A stretch of 64,000 nucleotides of DNA from Cryobacterium frigoriphilum (lineage in GTDB: Bacteria > Actinomycetota > Actinomycetes > Actinomycetales > Microbacteriaceae). This document shows, in pieces, positions 50,481 through 60,214 of the stretch (within the stretch, counting starts at the first letter, position 1; the number at the start of each line of letters is the position of its first letter). The DNA lies in assembly GCF_004403305.1 (NCBI RefSeq), contig NZ_SOHE01000036.1, forward strand, positions 36,902 through 100,901, read 5' to 3'. The notes under the pieces are model-generated. The model saw nothing but the letters and a program-made list of their open reading frames with translations, searched no databases and was not told the origin of the DNA. Position numbers and translations under genes: made by a program.

Positions 50481-51794
50481 TCAGGCCTCGTCGACGAACC
50501 GAGCCGTGACGGCGTCGCCGTGGGCGGGCAGTGCCTCGGCCTGGGCAAGTGCCACGATGTGGCCGGCAACGGCGTGCAGGGCATCCCGGTCGTAGCGCAC
50601 GACCTGCTGCGGACGCAGGAAGGTGTAGGCGCCGAGCCCGGAGGAGAAGCGTGACTGGCCGTTGGTCGGCAGCACGTGATTGGACCCGGCGACATAGTCC
50701 CCGAGGCTGACCGGTGAGTGCGCGCCGAGAAAAATCGCGCCGGCGTTCTCGATGCGCTCGAGTACGGCATCCGGGTCCTGAGTCTGAATCTCAAGGTGCT
50801 CGGGGCCGAAGGCGTTGCTGAATGCCGCCGCGACGGTGAGGTCGTCGACGAGCACGATGGCCGACTGGGTGCCGCCCAGGGCGATCGTGACACGTTCGCT
50901 GTGGGTCGTCGACACGGCGAGTTCGGTCAGGCGGGCCTCGACCCGACGGGCCAGACTCACGGAGTCGGTGACCAGCACGGCCGCGGCAAGCTCGTCGTGC
51001 TCGGCCTGGCTCACCATATCGGCCGCCACCAGCAGCGGGTCGGCCTCGTCGTCGGCAATCACGAGAATGTCGGTGGGGCCGGCCTCCGAGTCGATGCCGG
51101 CCTGCCCGCGAATGAGGCGCTTGGCCGCTGCGACGTAGACGTTGCCGGGACCGGTGACCAGTTGCACCGGAGCGAGGCCGATATCGGCCACACCGTAGGC
51201 CAGGGCCCCAATCGCGCCGGCACCGCCCATGGCGTAGATCTCGTCGATGCCGAGCAGCCCGGCCACCGCGAGAATGGTCGGGTGCACGCGTCCGTCGAAC
51301 CGGCTCTGGGCAGGCGAAGCAAGCGCGAGCGAGGCCACACCGGCGACCTGCGCCGGAATAACGTTCATGACGACACTGGACGGGTAGACCGCCTTGCCCG
51401 CGGGCACGTAGAGGCCAACGCGGCTGACGGGCTGCCAGCGCTGGGTGACGACGGCACCGGCGGAGATGGTCGTGGTCACGCCCGCGGGCACCTGGGCGGC
51501 ACTGGCCAGACGCACCCGACGGATGGTTTCCTCAATCGCGGTGCGCACGCTCGGGTCGAGCCCGTCGAGGGCCTCCTCGATGTGAAAGAGCGGCACCCGC
51601 ACGTAGGCCGGACGCACGTGATCGAGCCGTTCGGCCTGGTCGAGCAGTGCCTCTTCGCCGCGCAGGCGCACGTCATTGATCAGGTCGGCGGCGACATCGC
51701 TCGCCGTCGCCACGTCGGTCAGGGCGCGTGGCACGGCGGCCAGGAGAGAGGCCGGAGTTGGTCGGGTGCCGCGCAGGTCAATAGTCTGAATCAT
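50481..51794 (-). CDS. hisD: Histidinol dehydrogenase
   Basis: 437 residues. Catalytic and zinc regions are visible: GPTDILVIADDEADP, SQAEHDELA, the FGPEHLEIQT segment with Glu and His, and GSNHVLPTNGQSRFSSGL. Catalyses the last two oxidations of histidine synthesis. ATG at 51792-51794; a GTG directly before it (51797) is also possible. TAGGCT eight bases upstream points to a leaderless message. No other his gene is in the window. Confidence 0.95.
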   Translation of the reverse strand: MIQTIDLRGTRPTPASLLAAVPRALTDVATASDVAADLINDVRLRGEEALLDQAERLDHVRPAYVRVPLFHIEEALDGLDPSVRTAIEETIRRVRLASAAQVPAGVTTTISAGAVVTQRWQPVSRVGLYVPAGKAVYPSSVVMNVIPAQVAGVASLALASPAQSRFDGRVHPTILAVAGLLGIDEIYAMGGAGAIGALAYGVADIGLAPVQLVTGPGNVYVAAAKRLIRGQAGIDSEAGPTDILVIADDEADPLLVAADMVSQAEHDELAAAVLVTDSVSLARRVEARLTELAVSTTHSERVTIALGGTQSAIVLVDDLTVAAAFSNAFGPEHLEIQTQDPDAVLERIENAGAIFLGAHSPVSLGDYVAGSNHVLPTNGQSRFSSGLGAYTFLRPQQVVRYDRDALHAVAGHIVALAQAEALPAHGDAVTARFVDEA

Positions 51795-51802
51795 CACGGT
51801 TC

Positions 51803-51808
51803 AGCCTA
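51803..51808 (-). promoter_or_regulatory. -10 box of a likely leaderless hisD transcript
   Basis: TAGGCT on the minus strand; eight bases to the ATG, five to the GTG. Confidence 0.5.
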
Positions 51809-51922
51809 TCCGCGAACGTTCCCGGGAATACCCGCGGTCATGAACGGTTTTACTGAAATAGGGGGTTCCGCTCGTGAGCGGCTTCCCTCCCTGCTGCAGC
51901 ACAGACGATTGAGGCTCACCGC

Positions 51923-52507
51923 ATGACCGACAACTCGAAATCGCGCCTCGCCGACGCCCTCCCCGCAACCGCCGCACCCGTGCCGCCCCTGGAGGCCGAC
52001 CCGAACGCTCCGGTCGACCTGGCCGCGTTCAAACATGCCTTTCGTCGTCATGCCGCCGGGGTCGCCATCGTCACCTCTCGTCGCTCCGACGGAACACTCG
52101 TCGGCTTCACGGCCACCTCGCTCGCGTCGCTGTCGGCGGTTCCCCCGCTCGCGACCTTCAACATGGCGCGCACGGCCAGCGCCTGGCCCGCGATCCTCGA
52201 GAATGACCACGTCATCATCCACATGCTCGGCGCCCGCAACCGCGGTGTGGCCGAGATCATGTCGGGGCCGCGTGAGCATCGCTTCGAGGGCGGGCACTGG
52301 CACCCGGGCCCTTACGGGATTCCGGTCATCAACGATGTCACGAGCTGGATGGTCGGCCGCATCATCGAGCGAGTCTCCGTGCACAACAACGCCGTGGTGG
52401 TTGTGCAGATCGAGGAGGGCGGCATGGGCGCAGACGACGAAGCCCTGCTGTACCACGAGCGCAGCTACCGGGTACCGAGCGCCGAACTCCCCCGCGACCA
52501 GGCCTAG
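51923..52507 (+). CDS. Flavin reductase family protein
   Basis: 194 residues. A split-barrel FMN-binding domain: FRRHAAGVAIVTSRRSDGT, GFTATSLASLSAVPPLATF, NDHVIIHMLGARNRGVAE and HNNAVVVVQIEEGG. Such proteins supply reduced flavin to monooxygenases; no partner gene is adjacent. ATG at 51923. Divergent from hisD, separated by about 125 bases. Confidence 0.85.
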   Translation: MTDNSKSRLADALPATAAPVPPLEADPNAPVDLAAFKHAFRRHAAGVAIVTSRRSDGTLVGFTATSLASLSAVPPLATFNMARTASAWPAILENDHVIIHMLGARNRGVAEIMSGPREHRFEGGHWHPGPYGIPVINDVTSWMVGRIIERVSVHNNAVVVVQIEEGGMGADDEALLYHERSYRVPSAELPRDQA

Positions 52508-53304
52508 CCTCCGCGGTCCCCCGCAGCTGACCCCCGCCCCGCGGCGGCGCCCGGCGCGCCCCCGCGAGTGAACACGCTTCCCCGGCTCTTCCCGGGTTCG
52601 GGAAGAACAAGCAGTGCGCACTCACGCAGATGCGGGCTCTTCCTCCGAGCCGGTCGCGACCTCGGCTCCCTGCCGGCGCGCGGGACTACGAAGAGCACAT
52701 GAGGTGCGGGCACGGTGCTCTCAACCGATACACCGACACCGACACCGGCACCACGCGATGGCGCTGGTCCTCGAGTTTGTCGACCCGCGCAGTGACAGGC
52801 AACACCCTGTGCGGCGCTAACGCCATTGCGCTGGGGCTGCGCACGGCACCGTTGGGGAGCTGCGCGGGTTGTCTCGACGGGCTCGACAACCGGCGCCGCT
52901 ACGCGGGTGCTGCGCCAGGGTGGGGTTCTGGTGAGTTACGCGGGTGATACGCCGCTGCGCGGGTGGCACGCCTACCGCGCAGCGGCGCACTACCCGCGCA
53001 GCTCCCGCCCGAGGGGATGAGGGGTCTCGTTGCGCGGGCGCTGCGCCGCTGCGCGGGTGGCACGCCTACCGCGCAGCGGCGCAGGACCCGCGCAGCTCCC
53101 GCCGGAGTGGATGAGGGGTGTCGTTGCGCGGTACTTGCGGGGGCTGCACCGCGTCGAGGTAAGTGTGCGTGCCATTCGTGCATTGACGCAGACACTCAAT
53201 ACCCGCCCGACCCAGAACCCACACTTGCGACCCCGAACCCTGACCTCCCCCGCACATCCCGCGAGCCGCACAACTCTCTCCGCACTCGGCAAGAGCAAAA
53301 GTAC
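52508..53304. other. Gene-poor, repeat-rich interval
   Basis: No reading frame here has protein-like composition. It holds a run of ACACCG hexamers near 52,730-52,755, the duplicated 94-bp unit at 52,950-53,137, and C-rich sequence up to the plsC stop. Confidence 0.7.
52950..53137. repeat. Two tandem 94-bp units, each with a 13-14-bp stem
   Basis: Units start at 52950 and 53044. Each begins with CGCCGCTGCGCGG, a 12-base loop and CCGCGCAGCGGCG. The first 40 bases of the units are identical; differences are confined to a few positions after the stem and at the end. A degraded related unit seems to lie just before (about 52,885-52,949). Confidence 0.9.
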
Positions 53305-54114
53305 TCACTCGCGGGTTGTGGCGGTCGCTGCGGCCTCGGTGGCTTTGCGGCGCTTGCGTTCGGCCTCGGCGATCGCCGCCTGCTCGGGGGTTGGGGCGGT
53401 TCCGCCCAGGTGGGCCGGCTGCCACCATTGGCCGCGGCCCTGCGCCGGATAGGTTGCCTGCAACTCGTCGACGAGCCCCTGCAGGCTGGCGTGGAGGGCG
53501 AGGGTCAGGGCGGCGGCATCTGCTTGCCGCGGAACCGGGATCGGCCTGCCGATCGCGAAGCGCACGGGCACGCGATAGGCATCCCGCAGGGAGGGCTTGT
53601 GATTCTTGGTCAGCAGGCGGTGACCGCCCCAGACGGCGACCGGGATGATCGGCACGCCGGCCTCCGCCGCCATGCGTACGGCGCCGGTCTTGAGTGCGCG
53701 CACCGTGAAGGAGGCGTTGACGCCACCCTCGGGAAAGACGCCGAGCACCTCACCCTGTCTCAGCGCCGCAACGGCCTGCGAGTAGGCGAGGGCGCCATCG
53801 GTCATGTCCACGCTGATGTGACGCATGCCACGCAGCAGTCGCCCGATCACCGGGTGCCTGAACGCGCCCTTCTTGGCCAGAAAACGGATGTGCCGGCGAT
53901 TCTTCTGCCACATCAGCCACTCCACGAGGGCGAAATCCAGGTAGCCGAAGTGGGTGATGGCCAGTACCGCTCCACCGGTGTCGGGCAGACACTCGAGCCC
54001 CGTGGTGCCGGGCTTCACCCGCAAGAGACCGAAAATGCTTCGTCCGGTCGCGATCGCGGTGGCGTAAATCGGCTCGGCCTGGTGTCGATCTCCCGACCCG
54101 GAACTGGTTTTCAT
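53305..54114 (-). CDS. 1-acyl-sn-glycerol-3-phosphate acyltransferase (PlsC-like)
   Basis: 269 residues. HX4D motif in ITHFGYLD, then the GAFRHPVIGRLLRG region, FPEGG and VPIIPVAVWGG, all in PlsC order. Adds the second acyl chain to lysophosphatidate or a related acceptor. ATG at 54112-54114; TACTGT six bases upstream suggests a leaderless start. The C-terminal 30 residues are Ala/Arg-rich. The gene is flanked on both sides by non-coding repeat DNA. Confidence 0.88.
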   Translation of the reverse strand: MKTSSGSGDRHQAEPIYATAIATGRSIFGLLRVKPGTTGLECLPDTGGAVLAITHFGYLDFALVEWLMWQKNRRHIRFLAKKGAFRHPVIGRLLRGMRHISVDMTDGALAYSQAVAALRQGEVLGVFPEGGVNASFTVRALKTGAVRMAAEAGVPIIPVAVWGGHRLLTKNHKPSLRDAYRVPVRFAIGRPIPVPRQADAAALTLALHASLQGLVDELQATYPAQGRGQWWQPAHLGGTAPTPEQAAIAEAERKRRKATEAAATATTRE

Positions 54115-54120
54115 ACCCCC

Positions 54121-54126
54121 ACAGTA
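54121..54126 (-). promoter_or_regulatory. -10 box of a likely leaderless plsC transcript
   Basis: TACTGT on the minus strand, six bases before the ATG. Confidence 0.45.
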
Positions 54127-54178
54127 CGACGACCTAGCTGCGCACCGCCCGACAACTTCGCCGGCCACGGCCCCACCC

Positions 54179-54277
54179 TTCCGCGAGAGCGGCCTTGCAC
54201 AAGAGCACGCTTCCGCGAGAGCGGGTGAATCGCCGCTTCAGTGAAGTCAGAACGACATGTCACCCGCTCTCGCGGAA
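54179..54277. repeat. REP-like palindromic element
   Basis: TTCCGCGAGAGCGGGTGA (54211-54228) and its perfect complement (54260-54277) flank 31 bases; a third partial copy TTCCGCGAGAGCGG is at 54179-54192. It lies downstream of dnaE and upstream of plsC. Confidence 0.9.
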
Positions 54278-54346
54278 AGTTGAGTGACGCGGTCGTCCGG
54301 GAAGGAAAGTTGAGTGACGCGGTCGTCCGGGAAGTTGAGTGACGCG
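54274..54346. repeat. 30-bp direct repeat next to the palindrome
   Basis: The core AGTTGAGTGACGCG occurs in 54274-54299, 54304-54330 (both extended by GTCGTCCGG) and 54331-54346. Period 30 between the first two. It abuts the right arm of the palindrome. Confidence 0.9.
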
Positions 54347-54391
54347 AGTGGAGCTAAGTTCTACCTAATGTAACTGCGTTCTAGTGCTGGC

Positions 54392-57300
54392 TTAGGTGAG
54401 GCAGTACGGGCCGAGCAGGCTCTTGAGCTCACCGAACAGGTCTGCGCTCACCTTCACCCGGTACGGCAACTCGAAGACACGCGCGGTGTTGCCCTTCACG
54501 ATCAGCTTCAGCCGCACCTCGGCGGCACCGATGTGCCGGGTCAGCACCTCACTCAGGGCCTGCACGGTATCGGTCGTCGCCCGGGTCTCGCTGATCGTGA
54601 TCGCGAGGGTGCTCTGGTCGGCACCCTGTCCCAGATCGGGGGCGAAGACGCTGAACGCGTGCAGGTTCATGCCGTCGTCTCGCAGGCTCACTCGCCCTCG
54701 CACCACGACCACGGAGTCGCTGATCAGCTCGCTCGAGAATTCCTCGTAGGCCTTGCCCATGAACATGGCGGTGATCTCACCGCCGAAGTCCTCGACCTGG
54801 ATCATGCCGTACTGGTTGCCCGACTTCTTGGCGATGCGGTGCTGCACGCTCGTGATCAGGCCGGCCACGGTGACCGTGTCGCCGTCTTCGGTCGACTCCG
54901 AGGCCAACAGATCGGTGATCGAGGTACTCGCGTGCTTGGCGAGCGGAATTTCGAGGCCGGCGAGCGGATGGTCGGACACGTAGAGTCCGAGCATGTCGCG
55001 TTCGAACGCGAGCTTCTCTTTCTTGCTCCACTCCGGGCGTTCGGGCACCTGCTCGGTGTCCTGGGGTTCGTCGTAGAGGCTGGCAAAGTCAAAGCCGACA
55101 TCGCCATTGCTCTCGGCCCGCTTGGTCTTGACCGCGGATTCAACGGCCGATTCGTGGATCTCGACCATGGCCCGGCGGGTGGAACCGAGCGTGTCGAAGG
55201 CCCCGGCCTTGACGAGCGACTCGATGGTGCGCTTATTGGCCACCGGCAGCGGCACCTTGTGCAGAAAGTCGTGAAAGGACTCGAAGCGGCCCTGCTCTTC
55301 GCGGGCGCCGCGAATCGCTTCGACGACGTTGAAGCCCACGTTGCGCACGGCACCCAGCCCAAAGCGGATGTCGGTTCCGACGGCCGCGAAGAACCCGATC
55401 GACTCGTTCACGTCGGGCGCGAGCACCTGGATTCCCATGCGACGACACTCGTTGAGGTACAGGGCGAGCTTGTCGCGGGAATCGCCGACGCTCGTCAGCA
55501 GGGCCGCCATGTACTCGGCCGGGTAGACGGCCTTGAGGTAGGCGGTCCAGTAGGAGAGCACGCCGTAGGCGGCCGAGTGAGCCTTGTTGAAGGCGTAGTC
55601 GGAGAACGGCAGCAGGATGTCCCAGACCGTCTTGACGGCATCCATCGAGTAGCCGCGGTCCTTCATGCCCTGCGAGAAACCCTCGAATTGTTTGTCCAGC
55701 TCTGACTTCTTCTTCTTACCCATCGCGCGCCGCAGCAGGTCGGCCTCACCGAGCGAGAAGCCGGCCAGCACCTGCGCGATCGACATGACCTGCTCCTGGT
55801 AGACGATCAGGCCGTAGGTGTTGCCGATGACGTCTTTCAGGGGCTCTTCGAGCTCCTTGTGGATCGGGATGATCTCCTGCTGGCCGGTCTTGCGCAGCGC
55901 GTAGTTGGTATGCGAGTTCGCGCCCATGGGGCCCGGGCGGTACAGCGCGATGACGGCCGAGATGTCTTCGAAGTTGTCGGGCTTCATGAGGCGCAGCAGG
56001 GCCCGCATCGGCCCACCGTCGAGCTGGAACACCCCGAGGGTGTCACCGCGGGCGAGCAGTTCGTAGGCGGCCGGGTCTTCGAGACCGAGGTCCTCGAGGA
56101 TGGGCCGATGGCCGCGGTTGACGGCGATGTTGTCGAGGGTGTCGTCAATGATGGTGAGGTTGCGCAGCCCCAGAAAGTCCATCTTGATCAGACCCAGGGC
56201 TTCGGAGGCGGGGTAGTCGAACTGCGTGACGACCTGGCCATCCGCTTCGCGCTTCATGATCGGAATGATGTCGATGAGCGGGTCGGAGGACATGATCACG
56301 CCGGCGGCGTGCACGCCCCACTGGCGCTTGAGGTTTTCGAGGCCGAGGGCCGTGTCGAAGACCGTGCGGGCCTCCGGGTCGCTCTCAATGACCGCCCGAA
56401 AGTCGGCCGCTTCCCGGTAACGGGGGTGATCCTTGTCGAACATGCCGGTCAGAGGCACATCCTTACCCATGATGGCCGGCGGCATTGCTTTGGTGAGCTT
56501 GTCACCCATGCCAAACGGAAAGCCGAGCACCCGGCTCGCGTCTTTCAGGGCCTGCTTCGCCTTGATCGTGCCGTAGGTGACGATCTGGGCGACGCGCTCC
56601 TCGCCGTACTTCTCGGTCACGTATTTGATGACCTCACCGCGGCGACGCTCGTCGAAGTCGACGTCGAAGTCGGGCATGGAGACACGGTCGGGGTTGAGGA
56701 ACCGCTCGAAGATCAGCCCGTGCACGAGCGGGTCGAGGTCGGTGATGCCCATGGCGTAGGCGACCATCGAGCCGGCACCGGAGCCACGGCCGGGACCGAC
56801 CCGGATGCCCTGTTGCTTCGACCACATGATGAAGTCGGCGACCACGAGAAAGTAGCCGGGGAATCCCATCTGCACGATGATGCCGATTTCGTAGTCGGCG
56901 CGCTTGCGCACGGCGTCGGGAATCCCGTTCGGGTAGCGCCCCGCCAGCCCGACCTCGTTCTCCTTGATGAACCAGCTCTCCTCATTCTCGCCCTCGGGGC
57001 AGGGGAATCGAGGCATGTAGTTGGCCTTGGTATTGAAATCCACCTGGCACCGCTCGGCGATCAGCAGGGTGTTGTCGCAGGATTCCGGGTGGTCCCGGAA
57101 GATGTGCCGCATCTGCGCGGCGGTCTTCAGGTAGAACTCGTCTGAGTCGAATTTGAACCGGTTGGGGTCGTCGAGAGTCGATGCCGACTGCACGCAGAGC
57201 AGTGCCGCGTGAGCGGTCGCGTCGTGGGCGTGGGTATAGTGCAGGTCGTTGCTCGCGACGAGGGGCAGGTCGAGCTCTTTGGCGAGCTTGAGCAGGTCGG

Positions 57301-57910
57301 TCATGGTGCGGCGCTCGATGTCGATGCCGTGGTCCATGATCTCGCAGAAGAAGTTCTCCTTGCCGAAGATGTCCTGAAAGTCACCCGCAGCTTTTTTGGC
57401 CTCGGCGTACTGGCCGAGGCGAAGCCGGGTCTGTACCTCGCCTCCGACACAACCGGTCGTGGCGATGAGGCCCTTGCCGAATTGGCTGAGCAGTTCGCGG
57501 TCCATGCGCGGCTTGAAGTAGTAGCCCTCGAGGCTGGCCTTGGACGACAACCGGAAGAGGTTGTGCATGCCCTCGGTGTTCTCTGACAGGAGAGTCATAT
57601 GGGTGTAGGAGCCGGCGCCACCGACGTCATCACGGTTCTGGGCGCCGGTCCCCCAGCGCACCCGGGTCTTGTCCCTGCGGTCGGTACCGGGCGTGATGTA
57701 GGCCTCGGTACCGATGATCGGTTTGATGCCGGCCTCGGTCGCACTCTTCCAGAAGTCGAAGGCACCGAACACGTTGCCGTGGTCGGTGATCGCGACGGCG
57801 GGCATGCCCTGCTCGACGGCCGCTTTGATCAGCGGTTTGACCCGGGCTGCCCCATCGAGCATCGAGTACTCGCTGTGTACGTGCAGGTGGACGAAGGAAT
57901 CGTCACTCAT
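54392..57910 (-). CDS. dnaE: DNA polymerase III subunit alpha
   Basis: 1172 residues, the usual length of DnaE1. PHP domain (HLHVHSEYSMLDGAA), catalytic palm Asp residues in PDFDVDFDERRRGEV, and the C-terminal OB domain (VTVAGLITSVQHRIAKKSG). Main replicative polymerase. ATG at 57910; no clear Shine-Dalgarno. It follows rluD after 27 bases and ends the lspA-rluD-dnaE run. Confidence 0.97.
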   Translation of the reverse strand: MSDDSFVHLHVHSEYSMLDGAARVKPLIKAAVEQGMPAVAITDHGNVFGAFDFWKSATEAGIKPIIGTEAYITPGTDRRDKTRVRWGTGAQNRDDVGGAGSYTHMTLLSENTEGMHNLFRLSSKASLEGYYFKPRMDRELLSQFGKGLIATTGCVGGEVQTRLRLGQYAEAKKAAGDFQDIFGKENFFCEIMDHGIDIERRTMTDLLKLAKELDLPLVASNDLHYTHAHDATAHAALLCVQSASTLDDPNRFKFDSDEFYLKTAAQMRHIFRDHPESCDNTLLIAERCQVDFNTKANYMPRFPCPEGENEESWFIKENEVGLAGRYPNGIPDAVRKRADYEIGIIVQMGFPGYFLVVADFIMWSKQQGIRVGPGRGSGAGSMVAYAMGITDLDPLVHGLIFERFLNPDRVSMPDFDVDFDERRRGEVIKYVTEKYGEERVAQIVTYGTIKAKQALKDASRVLGFPFGMGDKLTKAMPPAIMGKDVPLTGMFDKDHPRYREAADFRAVIESDPEARTVFDTALGLENLKRQWGVHAAGVIMSSDPLIDIIPIMKREADGQVVTQFDYPASEALGLIKMDFLGLRNLTIIDDTLDNIAVNRGHRPILEDLGLEDPAAYELLARGDTLGVFQLDGGPMRALLRLMKPDNFEDISAVIALYRPGPMGANSHTNYALRKTGQQEIIPIHKELEEPLKDVIGNTYGLIVYQEQVMSIAQVLAGFSLGEADLLRRAMGKKKKSELDKQFEGFSQGMKDRGYSMDAVKTVWDILLPFSDYAFNKAHSAAYGVLSYWTAYLKAVYPAEYMAALLTSVGDSRDKLALYLNECRRMGIQVLAPDVNESIGFFAAVGTDIRFGLGAVRNVGFNVVEAIRGAREEQGRFESFHDFLHKVPLPVANKRTIESLVKAGAFDTLGSTRRAMVEIHESAVESAVKTKRAESNGDVGFDFASLYDEPQDTEQVPERPEWSKKEKLAFERDMLGLYVSDHPLAGLEIPLAKHASTSITDLLASESTEDGDTVTVAGLITSVQHRIAKKSGNQYGMIQVEDFGGEITAMFMGKAYEEFSSELISDSVVVVRGRVSLRDDGMNLHAFSVFAPDLGQGADQSTLAITISETRATTDTVQALSEVLTRHIGAAEVRLKLIVKGNTARVFELPYRVKVSADLFGELKSLLGPYCLT

Positions 57911-57937
57911 ACGGCATCAAGATTCATGCGGGGGTCC

Positions 57938-58864
57938 TCAGTCGCCGCGGAGTACGCTCAGCGCGTGCTCCAGGTCCGGCGGGTACTCGGCGTTGTAGGT
58001 GACCCACTCGCGTGAGTCGGGGTGTTCGAAAGCCAACTGGGTGGCGTGCAGCCACTGCCGGCCGAGGCCGAGGCGTGCGGTGATGCTGGGGTCAGCGCTG
58101 TACATGGCGTCGCCGACACAGGGATGCCGCTGGGCCGACATGTGCACCCGGATCTGGTGGGTGCGGCCGGTCTCCAGGTGAATCTTGAGCAGGGTGGCCG
58201 CGCGGAACGCCTCGAGCGTTTCGTAGTGCGTGATCGAATTCTTGCCATCGGCGATCACCGCGAACTTCCAGTTGTGGTGCGGGTGGCGTCCGATCGGTGC
58301 GTCGATGGTGCCGCTGGTCGGGTCGGGGTGTCCCTGCACGACGGCGTGGTAGACCTTTTCGACCTCGCGGTCGTGGAAGGCACGCTTGAGATGGGTGTAC
58401 GCCGCCTCCGACTTCGCGACGACCATCAGCCCGCTCGTGCCCACGTCGAGGCGGTGCACGATGCCGGCCCGTTCGGCCGCGCCGGAGGTCGCGATGCGAA
58501 AACCGGCCGCCGCGAGGGCGCCCGGAACGGTTGGACCCGACCAGCCAACGCTCGGGTGGGCTGCCACTCCGGCCGGCTTGTTGACGACGACGATGCTGTC
58601 GTCATCGTGCACGATCGTGAGGCCGGGCACCGCAATCGGGTCGATGCGCACCGGTTGCTTCGGCTGCCAGGTCACTTCGAGCCAGCTGCCGGCGTGCAGC
58701 CGGTCAGACTTTCCCGCGACGGTCCCGTCGAGAATGACCCCGCCCTGCTCGGAGACCTCCGCGGCGAAGCTGCGGGAGAAACCGAACAGTTTGGCGAGGC
58801 CCGCATCGACGCGCACGCCTTCGAGCCCTTCGGGCAGCGGCAGGGCACGGGTTTGGGTGGTCAC
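57938..58864 (-). CDS. RluD/RluA family 23S rRNA pseudouridine synthase
   Basis: 308 residues. N-terminal S4 RNA-binding domain (about 10-70), catalytic Asp in [17 protein letters not shown], and [13 protein letters not shown]. RluD in E. coli modifies 23S rRNA helix 69; the exact target here is inferred. The GTG at 58862-58864 overlaps the lspA stop by four bases. Confidence 0.92.
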   Translation of the reverse strand: MTTQTRALPLPEGLEGVRVDAGLAKLFGFSRSFAAEVSEQGGVILDGTVAGKSDRLHAGSWLEVTWQPKQPVRIDPIAVPGLTIVHDDDSIVVVNKPAGVAAHPSVGWSGPTVPGALAAAGFRIATSGAAERAGIVHRLDVGTSGLMVVAKSEAAYTHLKRAFHDREVEKVYHAVVQGHPDPTSGTIDAPIGRHPHHNWKFAVIADGKNSITHYETLEAFRAATLLKIHLETGRTHQIRVHMSAQRHPCVGDAMYSADPSITARLGLGRQWLHATQLAFEHPDSREWVTYNAEYPPDLEHALSVLRGD

Positions 58865-59448
58865 GGAACGATCTCGGCCTTCGGTTCGTCTAGGGGCGGT
58901 TCTTCGGCCGTCGGGTTCTGCTTTTTCGGTGTCTCGACCACGCGTTCGCCGTCGAGGCCGATGCCCCGAATCGTCAAAATCATGAAGATGACCATGCTCG
59001 ACACGATGGACATGTCGGCCACGTTGTAGATGGCGGGCAACAGCCAGGGCGTCGACAGAAAATCGACGACGTGGCCCAGACCGAAGCCCGGCTCGCGCAG
59101 CAGGCGGTCGGTCAGGTTGCCGAGCACACCACCGAGCAGAAGCCCAAAGACAATGCCCCACGCGAGGGAACGGATGCGGCGGGCGAACCAGACAATGAAG
59201 ACCACCACGCCGGCGGCGATGATCGAAAAGACCCAGGTGGTGCCGCTGGCAAGCGAAAAGGCCGCTCCCGGGTTCCGAACGAAGTGCAGTTGCAGCACCT
59301 CGCCCAGAACCCGGACGACCTCACCCTCGGCCATCAGATCGACGACCAGGATCTTACTGATTTGATCCAGCGCGTACACGCCCAGCGCGATGAGCGCCAG
59401 AACGATGAGCGCGCGGGAGCGCTTCTCCGTTCGGACCCTAGGCGCCAA
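58861..59448 (-). CDS. lspA: Signal peptidase II (prolipoprotein)
   Basis: 195 residues, four transmembrane helices. Catalytic Asp residues in GNLTDRLLR and [21 protein letters not shown] is also conserved. Cleaves lipoprotein signal peptides, the step before Lnt. TTG at 59446-59448 is the likely start and overlaps the divIVA end by 11 bases. The last 35 residues are a charged Pro/Glu-rich tail. Confidence 0.94.
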   Translation of the reverse strand: MAPRVRTEKRSRALIVLALIALGVYALDQISKILVVDLMAEGEVVRVLGEVLQLHFVRNPGAAFSLASGTTWVFSIIAAGVVVFIVWFARRIRSLAWGIVFGLLLGGVLGNLTDRLLREPGFGLGHVVDFLSTPWLLPAIYNVADMSIVSSMVIFMILTIRGIGLDGERVVETPKKQNPTAEEPPLDEPKAEIVP

Positions 59449-60088
59449 AGCCCTGGAAGGACGACTTCGGAGCGGAATCGCTGCCGACGCCGGCGCCGAC
59501 CGGCGACGTGGAGTCGAGGTCGTGGAGCTGGCCTTCGATGTAGCTCTTCAGCTTGACGCGGTACTCACGCTCGAACGTGCGGAGGCCCTCGATCTTGCCC
59601 TCGAGAACGGAGCGTTCCTTGTCCATCTGCTGGTTGGCGACCCGCTGCTTCGCTTCGGCTTCGGCAACGACGCGAGCGGCGGTGGCGTGACCTTCGGCGA
59701 TCAGGGCGTCGCGCTTCTCGGCGCCTTCCTTGACGTGCTCTTCGTGCAGGCGACGAGCGAGCTGCAGCAGGTTCGTGGTACCGGCGGTCTCATCGATCGG
59801 CTCGGCGGCGACGACGACCGGCGCGGCGGCCTTGACGGGCTCCGGAACCACGACGGGCTCGGGCTCGGCAGCGGCCGGAACGGCGGCGACGGGCGCGCTG
59901 ACGGCTTCAGCGATAACGCCGCCGTCTGCGGTGATGCGCGCGCGCAGCTCCTCGTTGTCTTGCGTGAGGCGGCGCAGTTCAACGACGACCTCGTCGAGGA
60001 AGTCGTCAACCTCGTCCTGGTCGTATCCCTCACGGAATTTCGTTGACTGGAACCGCTTGTTGACTACATCTTCCGGAGTTAGCGCCAT
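59438..60088 (-). CDS. divIVA: DivIVA/Wag31 polar growth protein
   Basis: 216 residues. N-terminal DivIVA domain (LTPEDVVNKRFQSTKFREGYDQDEVDDFLDEVV region), a Pro/Ala/Val-rich linker (about 60-100) and a long coiled coil with RRLHEEHVKEGAEKRDALI. Directs polar peptidoglycan synthesis in actinobacteria. GGTGG precedes the ATG. Confidence 0.95.
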   Translation of the reverse strand: MALTPEDVVNKRFQSTKFREGYDQDEVDDFLDEVVVELRRLTQDNEELRARITADGGVIAEAVSAPVAAVPAAAEPEPVVVPEPVKAAAPVVVAAEPIDETAGTTNLLQLARRLHEEHVKEGAEKRDALIAEGHATAARVVAEAEAKQRVANQQMDKERSVLEGKIEGLRTFEREYRVKLKSYIEGQLHDLDSTSPVGAGVGSDSAPKSSFQGFGA

Positions 60089-60166
60089 GGCTTTCCACCC
60101 TTAGAACTTGTGTTGCGAACAGTTGTATGACACCCAAACTCGGGCGCCATCGGACAAGAATACATG

Positions 60167-60186
60167 CCGCGCCGGGTGCGGCGCGG
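60167..60186 (-). terminator. Hairpin between divIVA and yggT
   Basis: CCGCGCC (60167-60173) and GGCGCGG (60180-60186) with a six-base loop, in the 126-base gap after the yggT stop. Probably a terminator or attenuator before divIVA. Confidence 0.4.
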
Positions 60187-60214
60187 GCCAAGCTTGAGAA
60201 ACACGGAACGAGCT

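Noticed and set aside
52508..53304. Short open frames in the gene-poor interval, including a long frame from 52963
   Set aside because: They run through the hairpin repeats and into plsC antisense, and have low-complexity composition with no ribosome binding site.
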